Origin: Enoplolaimus lenunculus
Lineage: Eukaryota; Nematoda; Enoplea; Enoplida; Thoracostomopsidae
DNA: 64,000 nucleotides
NCBI GenBank assembly: GCA_030248215.1
Contig: JASANG010002875.1
Span: 1 to 64,000, forward strand
Reading direction: 5' to 3'
Shown: piece by piece, positions 11,300 through 24,159 of the stretch
Position numbering within the stretch: the stretch's first letter is position 1
Layout: every line of letters starts with the position of its first letter
Notes under the pieces: generated by a model
What the model was told of the DNA's origin: nothing
The model's input: the letters and a program-made list of their open reading frames with translations, nothing else
Databases searched by the model: none
Made by a program: the position numbers and the translations under genes

Positions 11300-12029
11300 T
11301 TTACAGGTAATCCTAACATTTTTAGCCAAGGGGTGGGTCGATAAAATTAGATTTAAACGGTGTGGCCGAGGGGCAGGTAGCAATCTCGGATGTTCTAGGC
11401 AGAACTGACAGGGTAGGACGACTCCCTCAAAATACTGGTACGCGCGCGTGACTTTTCACTTAGGTTGCCCATTCCCGCGTACAGGGCCTGTCTCACTGTC
11501 AATAGTTAAGGCACCAAGATGCAATACAAAACAGAGTATAAAAATTAAAGGCACGACAAAAGGAGAAAGCACAAAAACCAAACGAAATGTATCAAGATCC
11601 AGTAAAAACTAGAGAGCGAAATCTATGTCATAAGCGACCAGGTTATTCGGTCAACTAAAATTCACCACTGCTACCCTAGCGGTTAGCGTGTGCCTACAAC
11701 CCTGGAATTTCTTTTGCCAAACCAGCTAATGTACGTAGACTGTGCTAAAGTGTCACAAGTTCAAAATTCGCTAGGGTTTCCTACCCAACCTGGCCAACAA
11801 AACGATAATATAAACACGAAAGTACAAACGATAAGGCAAACGGATACAAGGCGTACATATGTAAACACCACAAATCCGTACACTCATAATGCCTGATAAA
11901 GTACCGAAACAGGCTCAAGACAAATTTCTGTGCCATTCCCGAAATGCTTACACTATAACTTCAACCTAACTCAAGGAACACACACACTCTAGACACTCTT
12001 AATCGGCTCAGAGAGTCCGCCAAAATTAC
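11300..12029. other. Non-coding stretch upstream of the promoter, copy 1
   Basis: No gene, hairpin or transposon end was recognised. The text is kept almost base for base at about 17785-18514 in copy 2, differing only by scattered substitutions. Confidence 0.6.
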
Positions 12030-13015
12030 GGGCCTTGGGCTAGCCATAACTTTTCAAGTATCGGTTTCCGAACAGCGGTCAGGGTGGTTTTATTGCTCAT
12101 TGCGATGCGCCGAACCCGATAGGACCAGTCCCAACCCTAGATTCCGGAAAACGTGATTTTGCATTTTTGGACCGGGGATCCGTAACGTGTTACACGTAAA
12201 ATTTCGAAAACTTCAAGTGCTAGTAACTTCTTAACGATTGGTTCCAGACCCCGAGTCAGGGTATTTTTCTTGTTCAGCGTGCAAAGCTGCGTCGATTGAT
12301 GCCAATCTCGATACTCAATTCCAAAATTTGCATTTTTGCGTTTTTCGACCTCGGATCCGTAAATTTTTACACGCTAAATTTCGGAAACTTTGGATACCTC
12401 TAACTCTTGAACGAATGACTTCCGACCCCCAGTCAGGGTATTTTTCTTACTCAGCTCGGTGAGCTCTATCGATTGGTATGGGTTTCAACAGCGGATTCCG
12501 AAAATCGCATTTTTGCATTTTTCGCCCCTAGAATCCGTAAATTGCACATGTAAAATGCAAGAAGTTCGAAAGCCCATAACTTTTGAACGGGAGGTCGGGG
12601 ACCCCAAGTCAGGGTGGTTTTATTGCTCAGCTCGATGAGCTGCGTCGAATGATATGGGTCTCGATCTTCGATTCCGGAATTCATGTTTTTGCATTTTTTC
12701 ACCCTAGGATCCGTAAAATTTGCACACAGTTGTCGAGGGACTTAAGTGGTCGCAACTTTCGAGGGAAGGGCCCCAGACCCATGGTCAGGGTATTTTTCTT
12801 GCTCCGTGCAACGAGCTCTATCAAATGGCATAGCTTTTGCAGGTGCGCCTAGGAACCCGTGTTTCGGCATTTCCGTAGCCTGAAGTCCGTAAAATTTCAC
12901 GCGTGATTTTCGGAAGCCTTAAGTAGTCCTAGCTTCCGAATAAACAGTTCCAGACCTAAAGTCGGGGTATTTTGATACCCATTGCAGCGAGTTCTATTCT
13001 GGCAGTTAGTACAAT
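12030..13015 (+). repeat. 177-bp tandem repeat, about 5.5 diverged units
   Basis: GTCAGGGT or a close variant recurs at 12078, 12255, 12432, 12608, 12784 and 12961, a spacing of 176-177 bp. Each unit also holds GGATCCGTAAAATTT-like text, a TTTTGCATTTTT tract and CCATAACTTTTGAACG-like text. Units are well diverged from one another, so the array is old compared with the 6.9-kb duplication that contains it. Confidence 0.85.
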
Positions 13016-13248
13016 CTCCCTTACCTGCACCGCGTACTCCCCCGCGCCTACCCCGAAACAGTCGAAACTATCAAATGAAAAATTTTAAAAACCTCCTTGC
13101 TCAATTTCAATCTACAAACAATATCTTCCCGACGGGAGCTACATATATATACATATATATATCGTCAGTTATAACGTATACTAATTGCTGCGGCGGGTAA
13201 CAGAGTCACAGGTCTTACTGCACAGCGCAAAGACAGACAAGACAAAGC
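13016..13248. other. Unit junction with AT dinucleotide tract
   Basis: This holds a short ATAC/AT microsatellite at 13141-13162 and otherwise nothing recognisable. It has no counterpart at the end of copy 2, which breaks off earlier. Confidence 0.6.
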
Positions 13249-16200
13249 ACTATAGTTCCCGCAACAACAGTATCCCCATCCAATTTACGGAAAGATAATA
13301 TCAAAAGATAATTTTGGTCGTCCTGCCCCTCCTCGGTTGTGCCGTCAAAATACCAATAAGCAAATAATTAGTTATTCAGCAGTCAATTCTTCCAAACGAG
13401 AAATTTTATCCTAAACCACACCAAACTAAAAAACTACGCACAAAATTTATGGTAGTGTCCTAGTTTCTCCTCCCGACGTGATTCCCCTCTTCTCGAAACG
13501 GGACTGGCGAGAATTTCTGATAGGGGCCGATTAACTGTGTGGTACCGTGTCTCCTTTCCCGTGGTACATCCTTTCCCCAGTTAATTGAGTTATTTGGAAG
13601 AGAGGGTCGAGTTTTAGTGGTTCAGGGGCCGGCGACATCGTCCCAGAGATTAAAATTAAGTTTCCAACCGGTGGTAAGTTGGTTTTTTAAACTCGACGTC
13701 TCTTGTAATTTTCTACGCTTCACACGGTTCCTCCCCCAAATATGTCCCCGGTCAGCGGTTCGCACCCCACCCCCAGGGCACAATTATTTCGGGAAGGTTC
13801 CGAGTCCCACGTAGTCCAGTTTGTCCGCACTTACATCGGTTCCAGGATTGCGCGCTCAGGTATCACAGAGTGTTCGTGCATTAACCGCAGTCATGAGTGG
13901 CAATTTCGTTCAGTCAGGGGGGGCGTCAATGGCTGGAATATATTAGGGCACCGACTAGTGGGGTGTTAACAGGAGGTTCATAGCCGAGGCTGGTTATAAA
14001 CTGAGTTTCGTTTTCCTCAATGGACGTCAATCAGTGACCGTTCATGCGTTTTACTAGCGCTACATCTCTTGAGTTTATCGGGTTAGCGTTACAGTAACGG
14101 GGCCTTGACGTGAATATTCCGTGAGAAATGTGGTGATCTACATGAGCTAATTAATCCTTGTGTCGCTAGCTAGGCTCGCATAACGGGTTAGTTCAATTTA
14201 TCGCAGGGACTTTTTACAGGGCTCAATGTCTACATGGACACGCTTTCGTAGGATGCGTGTATCGCAGCTAAGGATCGCCCCTTTAACAGCAAATTTCCCT
14301 CCATTAGGTTGACGGCCTAAGAGAGTACGTTCCCTGAAAACCCATAGCCCCGCCTATCCGAGGTGGTTGAAAAGTTAAAATTCACAGGACAGCATCCAAA
14401 CGGTGCAGCGTTCCAGCTCCCCATACTAGAGCACGCACACGCCACACAATCACTTTACCCCTTGTAAAGCCCATGACATCAATTTCCGACATTATAAGCT
14501 ACAAGGTGTTTTATTTGAAGGGGGTACCTGTTTGGTTTTCCTGGATTTGGGGTGATTTCTGAGAGTGCATCGGTTTCATGTAATTACACGCGATGTCGAA
14601 GGTAGCTCAACCGAGTTGTAGGTAACTTATTATGTACATAATATTTAGGTGGGAATGGGACATAGCTCCAAGAATTATCCGAGCCGCCATATCCATAGTC
14701 CCCTTGGACCAGCCAGGTCGTACTTCACACAATGGAGTAAGCAATTCAATCACATATTAGGATGGCGTCGCATCCTTCATCGGGCTTGTCAGGTGCTCCG
14801 AGTTACCCTGTTTTTTAATTAGTCAGTCAAACAGCTTAGTTTGACAGGCCTGCTCCATGCTTTAGGTGATAACAACCTTGAAAATCTTTGTAAGGAAAAT
14901 ATGGGATGACTAAAATTCGTTTGGAGTGTTGAGTCCTACACTTTCATCTAATATTAAACACGTAGTCAAATCAGAGCATCAACACAACACGGGATTCGGA
15001 AGACGTGAGTAACCCTTACCGATAGAAAGGTCTATTTTCAGCACTCAAAATATCTACTTCAAAGGATTTTCAAACTTTAATTTTTTATCACCCGTCTCCC
15101 GTATATCCATTGAGGCAAGGCAGCACCAGGTGCTGAAAGGGGGAAAGTTCTAAACATGGAAGCTTCTGGAATTGAGATTTTGGTTGGAAATTGAAAGAGA
15201 GTCATTCTGCCGGAGTGGTTACTTTTATCGCTGAGCCTAAGGTGTGGTTTTACATGTTGTGATACACCCAACAAGGTGACGCTTTTAATATGTGGTCTAA
15301 TCTCAACGTTGTCTTGTGAAGCCGAGGACCCAGTCGACCACTGTCCCTTAGTGTTCTTGTGCGCCCCTTCCGTGAAGGTTGGGTTCCTAATAGGTAGTAA
15401 GTGTTTTCTCAAGATCCCGATAGCGAATATGAGCTCTTATGGAAGCCATCGTAATAGATTATTAAGTGTTGGAGGTTGAGCTTTACATGTACTCAATTCA
15501 GTAAATGGCGTCCTGCTGAAGAATTATGGAGCAGGTTTTTAAGTGCGCAGAATAAACAACGTTTTTTAAGGCGGACGTCAACAGCTAACAAGATCACAAT
15601 ACGTACATATCATAGCTAAGGTAAGGGCAGATACGTAATCGGTCAGGGTTCTTCGATTTTATTTGATTATGATGAACAACCTCATGGTGATTAAAATATA
15701 AAGTAAGCTTAAATTCAAATTCTCATGCTGATAATTCTAAAGGAGCAGCCTTAGGACCAAAATAATCATACTAATAACCTAAAGTTTGTGACGAAAGATA
15801 GCTGCTCGAATTTTGCCTAAACCTGAAGCAGCTAGTCCTTAAATTTTAAAATATCTTCTTTAAACAATTAGTACATAAAGTGGGTAAGCGAATTCGACCT
15901 CTCGGAGTTTTGCCTAGATGTATCAGAGGTCCCCAAAATCAAGCGTCACAGTTGGATTACAATTAGATAAACCAAACTCTAAGGAATCGCGGCATTCACA
16001 GGCAACGCTCACGGCGTGACCCCCAAGTGTTACGGCTGCGACCAACGTACCTCTCGGACGAATCCGAGTGCTATCCCTCACGGTGTTCATGCCGTGGGCT
16101 CCTAGTAAGCAACGTGTTAGCGGATGACGGTCCCCCAGGCGTGACGTCGGGTTTCGAGAGTCACAAAATTCCAACGTCGTCGTACGCCTAAGCTCTCATA

Positions 16201-17380
16201 ACACTCCGTGCGTGGCTAAGTCGCACCCCCCAACACATGGTTACAACTTTGAATGGTGTGGTTGCCGCTGATTTTCATAATAGGACTAATGATTTCTGTG
16301 TATAAATCCTGGTGAGCACTTGGTCACTGATAAGCTGATGGATTTCACTAGAGACCTATTGCACCTTCCAGAGTTTGCTACTAGGTTATTAGTCTATTGT
16401 AATAGAGGGCGAATCGACCCGCGCCTCGGGGTTTTTTGCTCCAAAAAAGCTTCGCACAGCACTTTTATTCCAAAATTAACTAGCTTTTCTTACTTAGTTA
16501 GAACTTAAGTACACATTTTATTTCATGTGTTTACCTATGCAACTGGACTACATTCCGCACAGCCTTAGTTATTGCAGAGCGCCGTGTACAATAAAATAGC
16601 GAAGTTATTTGAAATTACTACTGAAAGTGAATTTGGATTAGATACCTTACGCCTCTCTGATCCCTGTACGCTGGGATAATCTTACATGACCTAATGTTGA
16701 CTGGTGGGTGAAATAGTTACGTATTGTTACCCCTGGGTAGAGCATTATCTGTTGACATGACAAAGGCAGGGCTATGCATAACTCGCGTATAGAGCTGCTC
16801 GTGGAGGGAACTGTTGAAAGACCAGTTTCTAGATACAATCCAGAACGTCCACAAGTTAGGCAAGAGCTAAAGTTCCTAGTAGCAAAGGTTGAGGTGAATT
16901 CGCAAAGGTACAACCGCTATTCTTTAATTACGTAACCTTATGCTCCTAGCTAGGCTCTCAATATTCAGCAGTTTGATTGTCACGGGTGATATCCTACAGC
17001 TGAGTTCTAGGCCATAGAAGTCTGAATACGGGATACGAAAGTTTTGTACTGACAGGCAGGGCCTTAGCTCTTTTGTTTGACATTCCCTAAGCTTAGCATC
17101 GGTATTGGCCTCCCTCTCTTACATCACTCTGATAGTACTAAATAGATTTTTGTCCTGGCCAGTGACTATTCACTAAAATTCAGGCCTCAAATTTTTTATC
17201 CTGATCACACGCCTACTACGTTTCACATGATACGTACCCCTTCACGAGATTGGCAGGAAAATTTATACCTGCGTTCTCACCAACGCCAGGCAAAGTTTAA
17301 GGTAAAATCCCAGCTTACACCCCCTTTGTGATACCGAGAAAATCCTAGTGCGGCCCCCTCTTACTTACTTACTTACTTAC

Positions 17381-17533
17381 TCCCAGCGCGCAACGCGCAG
17401 CACCCCCCGTCTTAGTCAGCGCCCCGAGAATTTCGAGTGCACCGTGTCGCCATACAGTGCACCGAAAACTCGGCTTGCTGCGTCGCAGCTCGCGCTTCGC
17501 GACTGAAAACCGAAGAAAATCAAAACTGAAACT
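17381..17533 (-). ncRNA. Candidate non-coding first exon, copy 2
   Basis: Same geometry as copy 1, shifted by 6485 bp: initiator A at 17533, donor GTAAGTAAG after 17381. A few substitutions separate the two exons. If both promoters fire, transcripts from this one would read through or splice across copy 1. Confidence 0.4.
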
Positions 17534-17780
17534 GAATTTCGCAGCCGTGTACTGCGTTTATATACCTCTCTCGCTCGGCGCGCAGCCAATGAAATTTTGA
17601 GCAGAACAGACGCGGTTTGAGCTATGCGATTGGTTAAAGATAGTAGGGCTGCGAACAGCCAATGAAATTTCACACAGGACAGACTCAGCGAAGCCACGTG
17701 ATTGGCTGACAAAACTACAGGCTGCGTGAGCCAATGGAAAAACGTAAACAACTCGGTTAGGCGGCCTCTGATTGGCTATA
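17530..17780 (-). promoter_or_regulatory. Leftward promoter, copy 2
   Basis: TATA (GTATATAAAC on the minus strand, 17556-17565), TCAGTT initiator (17530-17535) and all six CCAAT/ATTGG boxes are kept at the spacing of copy 1. The few substitutions between the copies fall outside the boxes. Confidence 0.65.
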
Positions 17781-18514
17781 AGATTTTACAGGTAATCCTA
17801 ACATTTTTAGCCAAGGGGTGGGTCGATAAAATTAGATTTAAACGGTGTGGCCGAGGGGCAGGTAGCAATCTCGGATGTTCTAGGCAGAACTGACAGGGTA
17901 GGACGACTCCCTCAAAATACTGGTACGCGCGCGTGACTTTTCACTTAGGTTGTCCATTCCCGCGTACAGGGCCTATCTCACTGTCAATAGTTAAGGCACC
18001 AAGATGCAATACAAAACAGAGTATAAAAATTAAAGGCACGACAAAAGTAGAAAGCACAAACACCAAACGAAATGTATCAAAATCCAGTAAAAACTAGAGA
18101 GCGAAATCTATGTCATAAGCGACCAGGTTATTCGGTCAACTAAAATTCACCACTGCTACCCTAGCGGTTAGCGTGTGCCTACAACCCTGGAATTTCTTTT
18201 GCCAAACCAGCTAATGTACGTAGACTGTGCTAAAGTGTCACAAGTTCAAAATTCGCTAGGGTTTCCTACCCAACCTGGCCAACAAAACGATAATATAAAC
18301 ACGAAAGCACAAACGATAAGGCAAACGGATACAAGGCGTACATATGTAAACACCACAAATCCGTACACTCATAATGCCTGATAAAGTACCGAGACAGTCT
18401 CAAGACAAATTTCTGTGCCATTTCCGAAATGCTTACACTATAACTTCAACCTAACTCAAGGAACACACACACTCTAGACACTCTTAATCGGCTCAGAGAG
18501 TCCGCCAAAATTAC

Positions 18515-18925
18515 GGGCCTTGGGCTAGCCATAACTTTTCAAGTATCGGTTTCCGAACAGCGGTCAGGGTGGTTTTATTGCTCATTGCGATGCGCCGAAC
18601 CCGATAGGACCAGTCCCAACCCTAGATTCCGGAAAACGTGATTTTGCATTTTTGGACCGGGGATCCGTAACGTGTTACACGTAAAATTTCGAAAACTTCA
18701 AGTGCTAGTAACTTCTTAACGATTGGTTCCAGACCCCGAGTCAGGGTATTTTTCTTGTTCAGCGTGCAAAGCTGCGTCGATTGATGCCAATCTCGATACT
18801 CAATTCCAAAATTTGCATTTTTGCGTTTTTCGACCTCGGATCCGTAAATTTTTACACGCTAAATTTCGGAAACTTTGGATACCTCTAACTCTTGAACGAA
18901 TGACTTCCGACCCCCAGTCAGGTTA
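18515..18925 (+). repeat. 177-bp tandem repeat, copy 2, cut off after about two units
   Basis: GTCAGGGT recurs near 18564 and 18741; the third occurrence near 18918 reads GTCAGGTTATG and leads straight into unrelated AT-rich DNA. This is the right boundary of the GC-rich domain. Confidence 0.8.
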
Positions 18926-21900
18926 TGTCGTACTGCCGGGGTCGTTAAATTTCGCTAACGGGCGTCAATTGTTGCGAGACTGCGATTGTTGAAACAGGGG
19001 CGCGGCACGGAGCGGTCAAGATAAAACAAATCCAAACTAAAAGTGCTAGAATGCCCATAAATAGTTTTGACAAACACGATATGTATACATACATATAAAA
19101 AGAGGGCAACACGGCCGTACAAAATGCGACGCCCCATAAAAATAACACCGATATAGCAGCAGCAAAAATGACAGTACAGCAGCGAAAAAAGATGACGGTA
19201 ATAGCATGGCATAATACAGTATGACACCAGCAATAATAATAATTATACCAATAATGACAGTAATGGTAACCATGGCCAGGAGCTCATAGCAGTAATTCTC
19301 CTAATACGCCGGACCCTTCGAGTCAGATTTCTTTAGTCGTGTGATCATTTCCAGTCTCTAAGAGTGTCACGACTAACGGGATGTGTCCCTGACACCGTTG
19401 TCTAATAATGGATGCCAGACATGCGTACCCCGTATCCCTGACACTTTCAGGGGCGGCTTGTTTAAGTAAACGTGTATTACATATTGTCTAAATCTGTTGA
19501 AATAATGTAAATTAAAACTACTGCTGTCATTTCTTGATTCATTAAGTAAATTTAACGCTAACAATTTGACGTGTCTTCTGATTCTCATTGTTCTCTCAAC
19601 TCAAGTCGTTCTTCTGTGGCGGTCGATTTTGCCCGGTGAATTCACTTACCTCAAAAGTTTGAGGCTTAAAAAACTCGAGGGGTTTGTTTCGAAGCTGGAT
19701 TCCTCCGACCGGATAAAATTTGGATCCGGCACCGCTAAAAGGACAAAAGCTTAATTTCAGGAATAGAATTGTGAATGAATCTCATGGAGCACAAGACGCA
19801 GTCATTTCGAATATTTTAAATGATAGTAGATTGTTCGAGAACATAGGCTGGGTTATAGAGACCTCACACTATAGTCAATTTAGCACTTAATTCAAGAAAA
19901 AACTTATATTTACTTGTCTAAATTTTTAATAAATTGGCAGTTCCTGGAAGTGCTAACTGTCCCATTTTACAGCTCCCATCACTAGCTCAAAATTAGCACA
20001 GATTTCCGCAAATATTGATTCTTTGCGAAAATTATTATGTATGATAGAAGTCCTCCGAGTTAAGTTAAATAAATAATTTGAGTAAAATCTTGCCTAAGTT
20101 GAAATTAGAGTTAAGTCATGGTTCTGCAACCCAGTTATATACAATAGCTTTTGACACACAAAACGTACTATTTGATGCGAATCTGATCGTTATTTTTAGC
20201 AGCTGGCGCTAAATTTTCTCGTACTTTACGAAGATGTTCTGGGAAACAATATTTGTAACCTAATCCCAAAATTACTAGTGCTCATTCTGGTATTTGTATT
20301 TCAAATTTTGAGCAGAGCAGCAAAAAAAGTCCAGTAGCGCTCAAGTTACGTTAAAGCAATAAGAAGCAGTTCGAAAAAATGTGTTGTATAGTGTACTTAG
20401 CAACCGTGAGAATATTGGCGTAGAGTTCAAGACTCAAAAAATATGATTATGACTTATCAGCTTCTGTGAATTTGCAATGGCATACCAATGTTTTTTACGC
20501 GTTTGTTTTCATTTGTGCGACGAATCTTATTAGCATAACATTTGTCGTTGCGCTTTTGACCACCAAGGTTAATCTGTCAGCTACTACAATAAAACAACTA
20601 GGCGTAATAAACCAGCGCTTTTTAAACACTTTTTATTGTTTAATATCAAATTTCTATGAACTTATCTAAGAACAAAAAACGAATAAATTATCAGAAATAT
20701 TGTGACGAACCTGCGTGGCCCAGATTACGGAACATTTTTAAACTATTGAACATGATATTTGATTTAACCGGTATAAAAGATATGTCTAATTAAAACGTGA
20801 TAGGAATTTAAAGCCTCGAACTTTCTGGGATAGACCAGAAAAATATGCTTTTTTGACAGGTGTTCAACTGATCTTATAAATCTTGAATCTAATTTATTGC
20901 AGCACTAGACTCTCTCAAAAATGTTATGAGCTTATCCTTACGCTAAGGCTTAGCCTTAGGCCTAGGCTTACACTTTAGGCTTAAGAACATGCCTTACTAG
21001 TGTTGCTACATGCTTTACTACTGTTGCTCCACTAAAAGAAACATTAGCCCCGTGTCTTAATGGATACAACATGTTAGTATTCGTTTCGTTTCGCATTAAC
21101 ACCCGACAAATAAAAATTAATCATGCCTATACTGATACTTTATATAAAGTGCAAAATATTTATCGGAAATTATAACTTTTTTTGTTCCCGAGAGGTTTTC
21201 TTATACGTTTCCTTAAACACGCTTGTCGCCCGTGGAAGCTAACTCATTAAACATAGTTGCATCCTAAAATTGTTGCCCAAATGAGATCATCACAACAGTG
21301 GCATAAATCGAAAATTCTGACATTTTAAAGTTTAGCGTCGAAAACTTTAATAATCTTTTTGCGGGATATAATCGCCGTTAAAACAATATTAATATAGAAG
21401 AATAATTTATGATTTTATAAAAGAAATGATTTGAACTTTTTAACGTATATATTAAGGTTGATAATTGCAGCTTGAAGTTGCTTCCTCGCTACAGATTTGC
21501 GGGTACAGGGCAATTAAAATACTATCTGTTTTGTGTCATAGGGATTGCTATTTCGCGCTGATGCGGGCATATGCATAGCATGCGCAATATATACGCATGT
21601 TTTTAGCCTATGAGGCAGTACACTCGTTAATTGAGCCGAAAAATATCGTTAAATTTGCAAAATGTCTTGTTTATGTACGAGTCGTGAAAAAATAGCCATT
21701 TTTACTCAGTGATCAAAAGTTTTTGTGTAATAATTCGGTTTGCCGAATAGTTCAGTTAGGTTTCAGTCTAAAAAACCTTTTGAAGTCCTTTTAAAACTCG
21801 AATGCCGACATGTGTCAAAGTTTAGCTCAGGCAGTGGAAATATACTTAAAACGTATGTCATTCGATGCGTTAACATTTGAATAGCCTATTATTAGTCTTA

Positions 21901-22796
21901 TTCCACGAGGTATTGGCAACTACATGTGGAAGGCAAGAGATCTGAGCCGCTCTCCGAATCAAGATTCATTTCTGGCCGAAACAGTTATTAATACTTAATT
22001 GGTCTCAGCCAGCGGTGGTTGCTAATGTAAACTGGAATGTTAGTAGTTTTTTCGATACGGACCACACACGTAGAACAAATTGTTCCATATTTAAAATCAG
22101 TGACTGAAAATACAGATATTTATTTCTCAGTAGAAACATTCCGACATATGACTCAAATTCTAGACTTTAAATTTTGAAATGTTCAGAAATACGGGTGGGA
22201 AATTTTTCATGACCTGACGAGAAAATAAGAAATAAAATTTTATTTCACCAGCGGTTAAAAGAACTCCTAAACATGCGACATGCTATTCTGATTTTTAAGA
22301 CAAATAAGCGTTGCCAATGAACATGTACCAATAAACACGGACTCCGAATAAAAGTATCAGAAGTCTGACCAACGTGCAATCATTTTTTGATTAACTTGTA
22401 TAAACTCTGTTACAAACGGAGCAACTAGTTTAGATACGCAGTATACTAATCAGAAAATCAGTTATTAAATATAAAAGACAATTATTTCTTGAAAGAAAGG
22501 ATTTTACCTTCTAAAATAAAAAGTTAATTTTTATCATTTCAGACGTGTGAATGCCGGAATTATTTATTCTTATTAATGCCTGATAATGCAAAACTATTGT
22601 GTAAAAGTCTTCAAATTTTAAAACAGTATTTTGTGTTAACTACACACACCGTCAACTTCAACATTTCTTGGATATCAAAATTAATTGTAAGTATACTGTT
22701 CAACCGCCTTATCAAATTTTTATCAGTGTCGAGTTCGGGAATATCTGAGATTCATTTTGGGTATATCTGAGATTCATTGTAAAATTAAACTGTAGT
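18926..22796. other. AT-rich non-coding stretch
   Basis: Base composition shifts sharply to AT from 18926. No coding frame or complete transposon was recognised. A short TTAGGC-like patch lies at about 20935-20990 (GGCTTAGCCTTAGGCCTAGG), probably a remnant of the foldback family seen at 27098. The frame of about 67 codons at 20466-20669 has hydrophobic text but no supporting signals. Confidence 0.5.
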
Positions 22797-22954
22797 CGGG
22801 CCCGTAGCAAAGGGGGGCAGGGAGGCTCGACCCCCCTGGAAACATTTTGGCAAACACTAGAAAAATTTCAACCGTGTTTATAACTCATTGAAAACCCTTG
22901 AATGCCCCTCCTGAAAATCTTTTAGCCTCAGCAACGTGAGCTGGCTACGGGCGT
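22797..22954. mobile_element. Short inverted-repeat element, CGGGCCCGTAGC ends
   Basis: The left end CGGGCCCGTAGCAA is matched by GGCTACGGGCG at the right. The inside is C- and G-rich (GGGGGG / CCCCCC). A related end occurs at about 48288-48312, and a weaker relative at about 31082-31212. No target duplication was seen. Confidence 0.5.
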
Positions 22955-23049
22955 GAATCTACTCGAGAATTTTTACAAACGTTTGTCATATAAAATTTTA
23001 AATCAATACGAGTTTGTGTCTTTAATAAGAGTCTGTTAGTGGCTAGAGT

Positions 23050-23240
23050 TCATACGTAGAGTTGGATTCGGGTTCGGGTATTCCGTTATTCCGGGTATTT
23101 CTTGCCGAAAATTCCGGGTCCGAGTTTTTGATCCAAGAAATTCCGGGTCAACGTTTTCACAACAAATTATTCCGGGTGCGGGTATTACACAAATACCGGG
23201 ACAAAATACCCGGAATAAAATCAGGCGTAGTGATTTCAAC
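23050..23240. mobile_element. CCGGGT-rich repeat remnant
   Basis: Several TTCCGGGT / ACCCGGAAT segments occur on both strands. They resemble the ends of the hAT-like elements at 57357 and 60392, but no complete ends or target duplication could be set. The overlapping frames have biased composition only because of the repeat. Confidence 0.35.
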
Positions 23241-23303
23241 GCCCCGCGCCTACATTCTGAATAAGTAGTATTAACCGTATCGTACCTAAATTAAATAGGT
23301 TTA

Positions 23304-23566
23304 CACTTTCTCAAATGAATATTTTCAATTTCATATGATGTGTAATTTCAAGGTAAGATCCTATCCCCAGTCTCACGGGTGGGAGGCGTTTAACATGACC
23401 ACTGAGCTATAGGAGCTTGACGCTCGAGCCCGAGGGGGCTCTCACGTCTTGTAAAGATTTTGCACTGCACATATAAATTATAAATGTTAAACACTGCTCA
23501 CAGTGTGTGTATTGCTCGTAGATTATTGTGTTTAGTTGCTCATAGCATGTTCTATGAGTGAAAGGG
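23304..23566 (-). mobile_element. TTAA-type MITE with tRNA-Gly-like core, copy 1
   Basis: Ends CACTTTCTCAAATGA and GAGTGAAAGGG are imperfect inverted repeats. On the minus strand the inside reads like a tRNA: an A-box-like TATAGCTCAGTGGT, then CGCCTCCCAC. It belongs to the family at 31715, 32011, 49966, 54448 and 59515. Flanks TTTA/TTTT are only a weak target duplication. Confidence 0.65.
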
Positions 23567-23711
23567 TTTTAGATACTAAGTAAGAATTTTTTCATTAAAG
23601 AATTAACAGATTATGTCGTATGATTGACCGGTGACAATTCTTCTGTGAAAGCAAATCTTAAAAAATAGACTTAAACTATTGAAGTTTGTTAGACGCTGTT
23701 CTTGTAAGGAC

Positions 23712-23984
23712 TAGGGATGTGTCGATTAACTGGCATCTGCATCGGTAATAATCGTTACTTTTCGTAGTATCCGATATCGGCACTGTAAAAATGGCCAATA
23801 TATATGATTTGCGCACTAAAAATTATAGTCTTATAGTTGTTTGGATTTGACTCTTCGCAGTTGTAATGTATCCTATCTGTTCTTAAACATTGTGTAAAAC
23901 TGGAAACAGGTATCGACATCTATATATCTTCCAAATAATCCGTATCGGCATCGAGAAAAGTTTAGGTATCAGCACATCCCTAAT
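23712..23984. mobile_element. Short inverted-repeat element, TAGGGATGTG ends
   Basis: TAGGGATGTGTCGATTAA near the left is matched by TATCAGCACATCCCTA at the right, with further ATCGGCATCG/CCGATATCGG text inside. It looks like a non-autonomous DNA transposon. No clear target duplication. Confidence 0.6.
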
Positions 23985-24159
23985 AACGATAGTGCGTTGT
24001 TTCATGATTTACTAGAAATAAATTTTTGTGAATGACATTGCTCGCTCCACAATTCGTACTGCCCATTAATATTTTACACACTGAGCTGCTACAATATATA
24101 CTGAGTAGAAATTATTTCCATCTTTAAAAAATTACGATCATGTTCAGTTTTTAATTGGT

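Larger units (their letters stand above)
6321..13248. repeat. 6.9-kb tandem unit, copy 1 (complete)
   Basis: The text starting ACTATAGTTCCCGCAACAAC at 6321 starts again at 13249, giving a unit of 6928 bp. The unit runs through hairpin-rich non-coding DNA (6.3-10.6 kb), a CTTA microsatellite, a candidate first exon and promoter (10.9-11.3 kb), about 700 bp with nothing recognisable, and a 177-bp tandem repeat (12.03-13.02 kb). It has no transposase or reverse transcriptase-like reading frame and no terminal repeats. Confidence 0.85.
13249..18925. repeat. 6.9-kb tandem unit, copy 2 (ends inside the 177-bp repeats)
   Basis: This copy is collinear with 6321-12438. It stops abruptly near 18925 inside the third 177-bp unit, where the text changes to unrelated AT-rich DNA. 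Its offset to copy 1 falls from 6928 at the left end to 6485 in the promoter, so about 440 bases net are missing, nearly all left of 17135. One insertion of about 57 bp is present near 15614. From about 17140 to 18925 the copies differ by roughly 1% substitutions and almost no indels. Confidence 0.85.

Noticed and set aside
1100-19000. Virus or large mobile element as source of the GC-rich domain
   Set aside because: No polymerase, integrase, capsid or transposase-like frame and no terminal repeats; the domain is non-coding apart from the left-edge frame.
23036-23268. Overlapping frames rich in Pro, Gly and Arg
   Set aside because: Caused by the CCGGGT repeat text on both strands.
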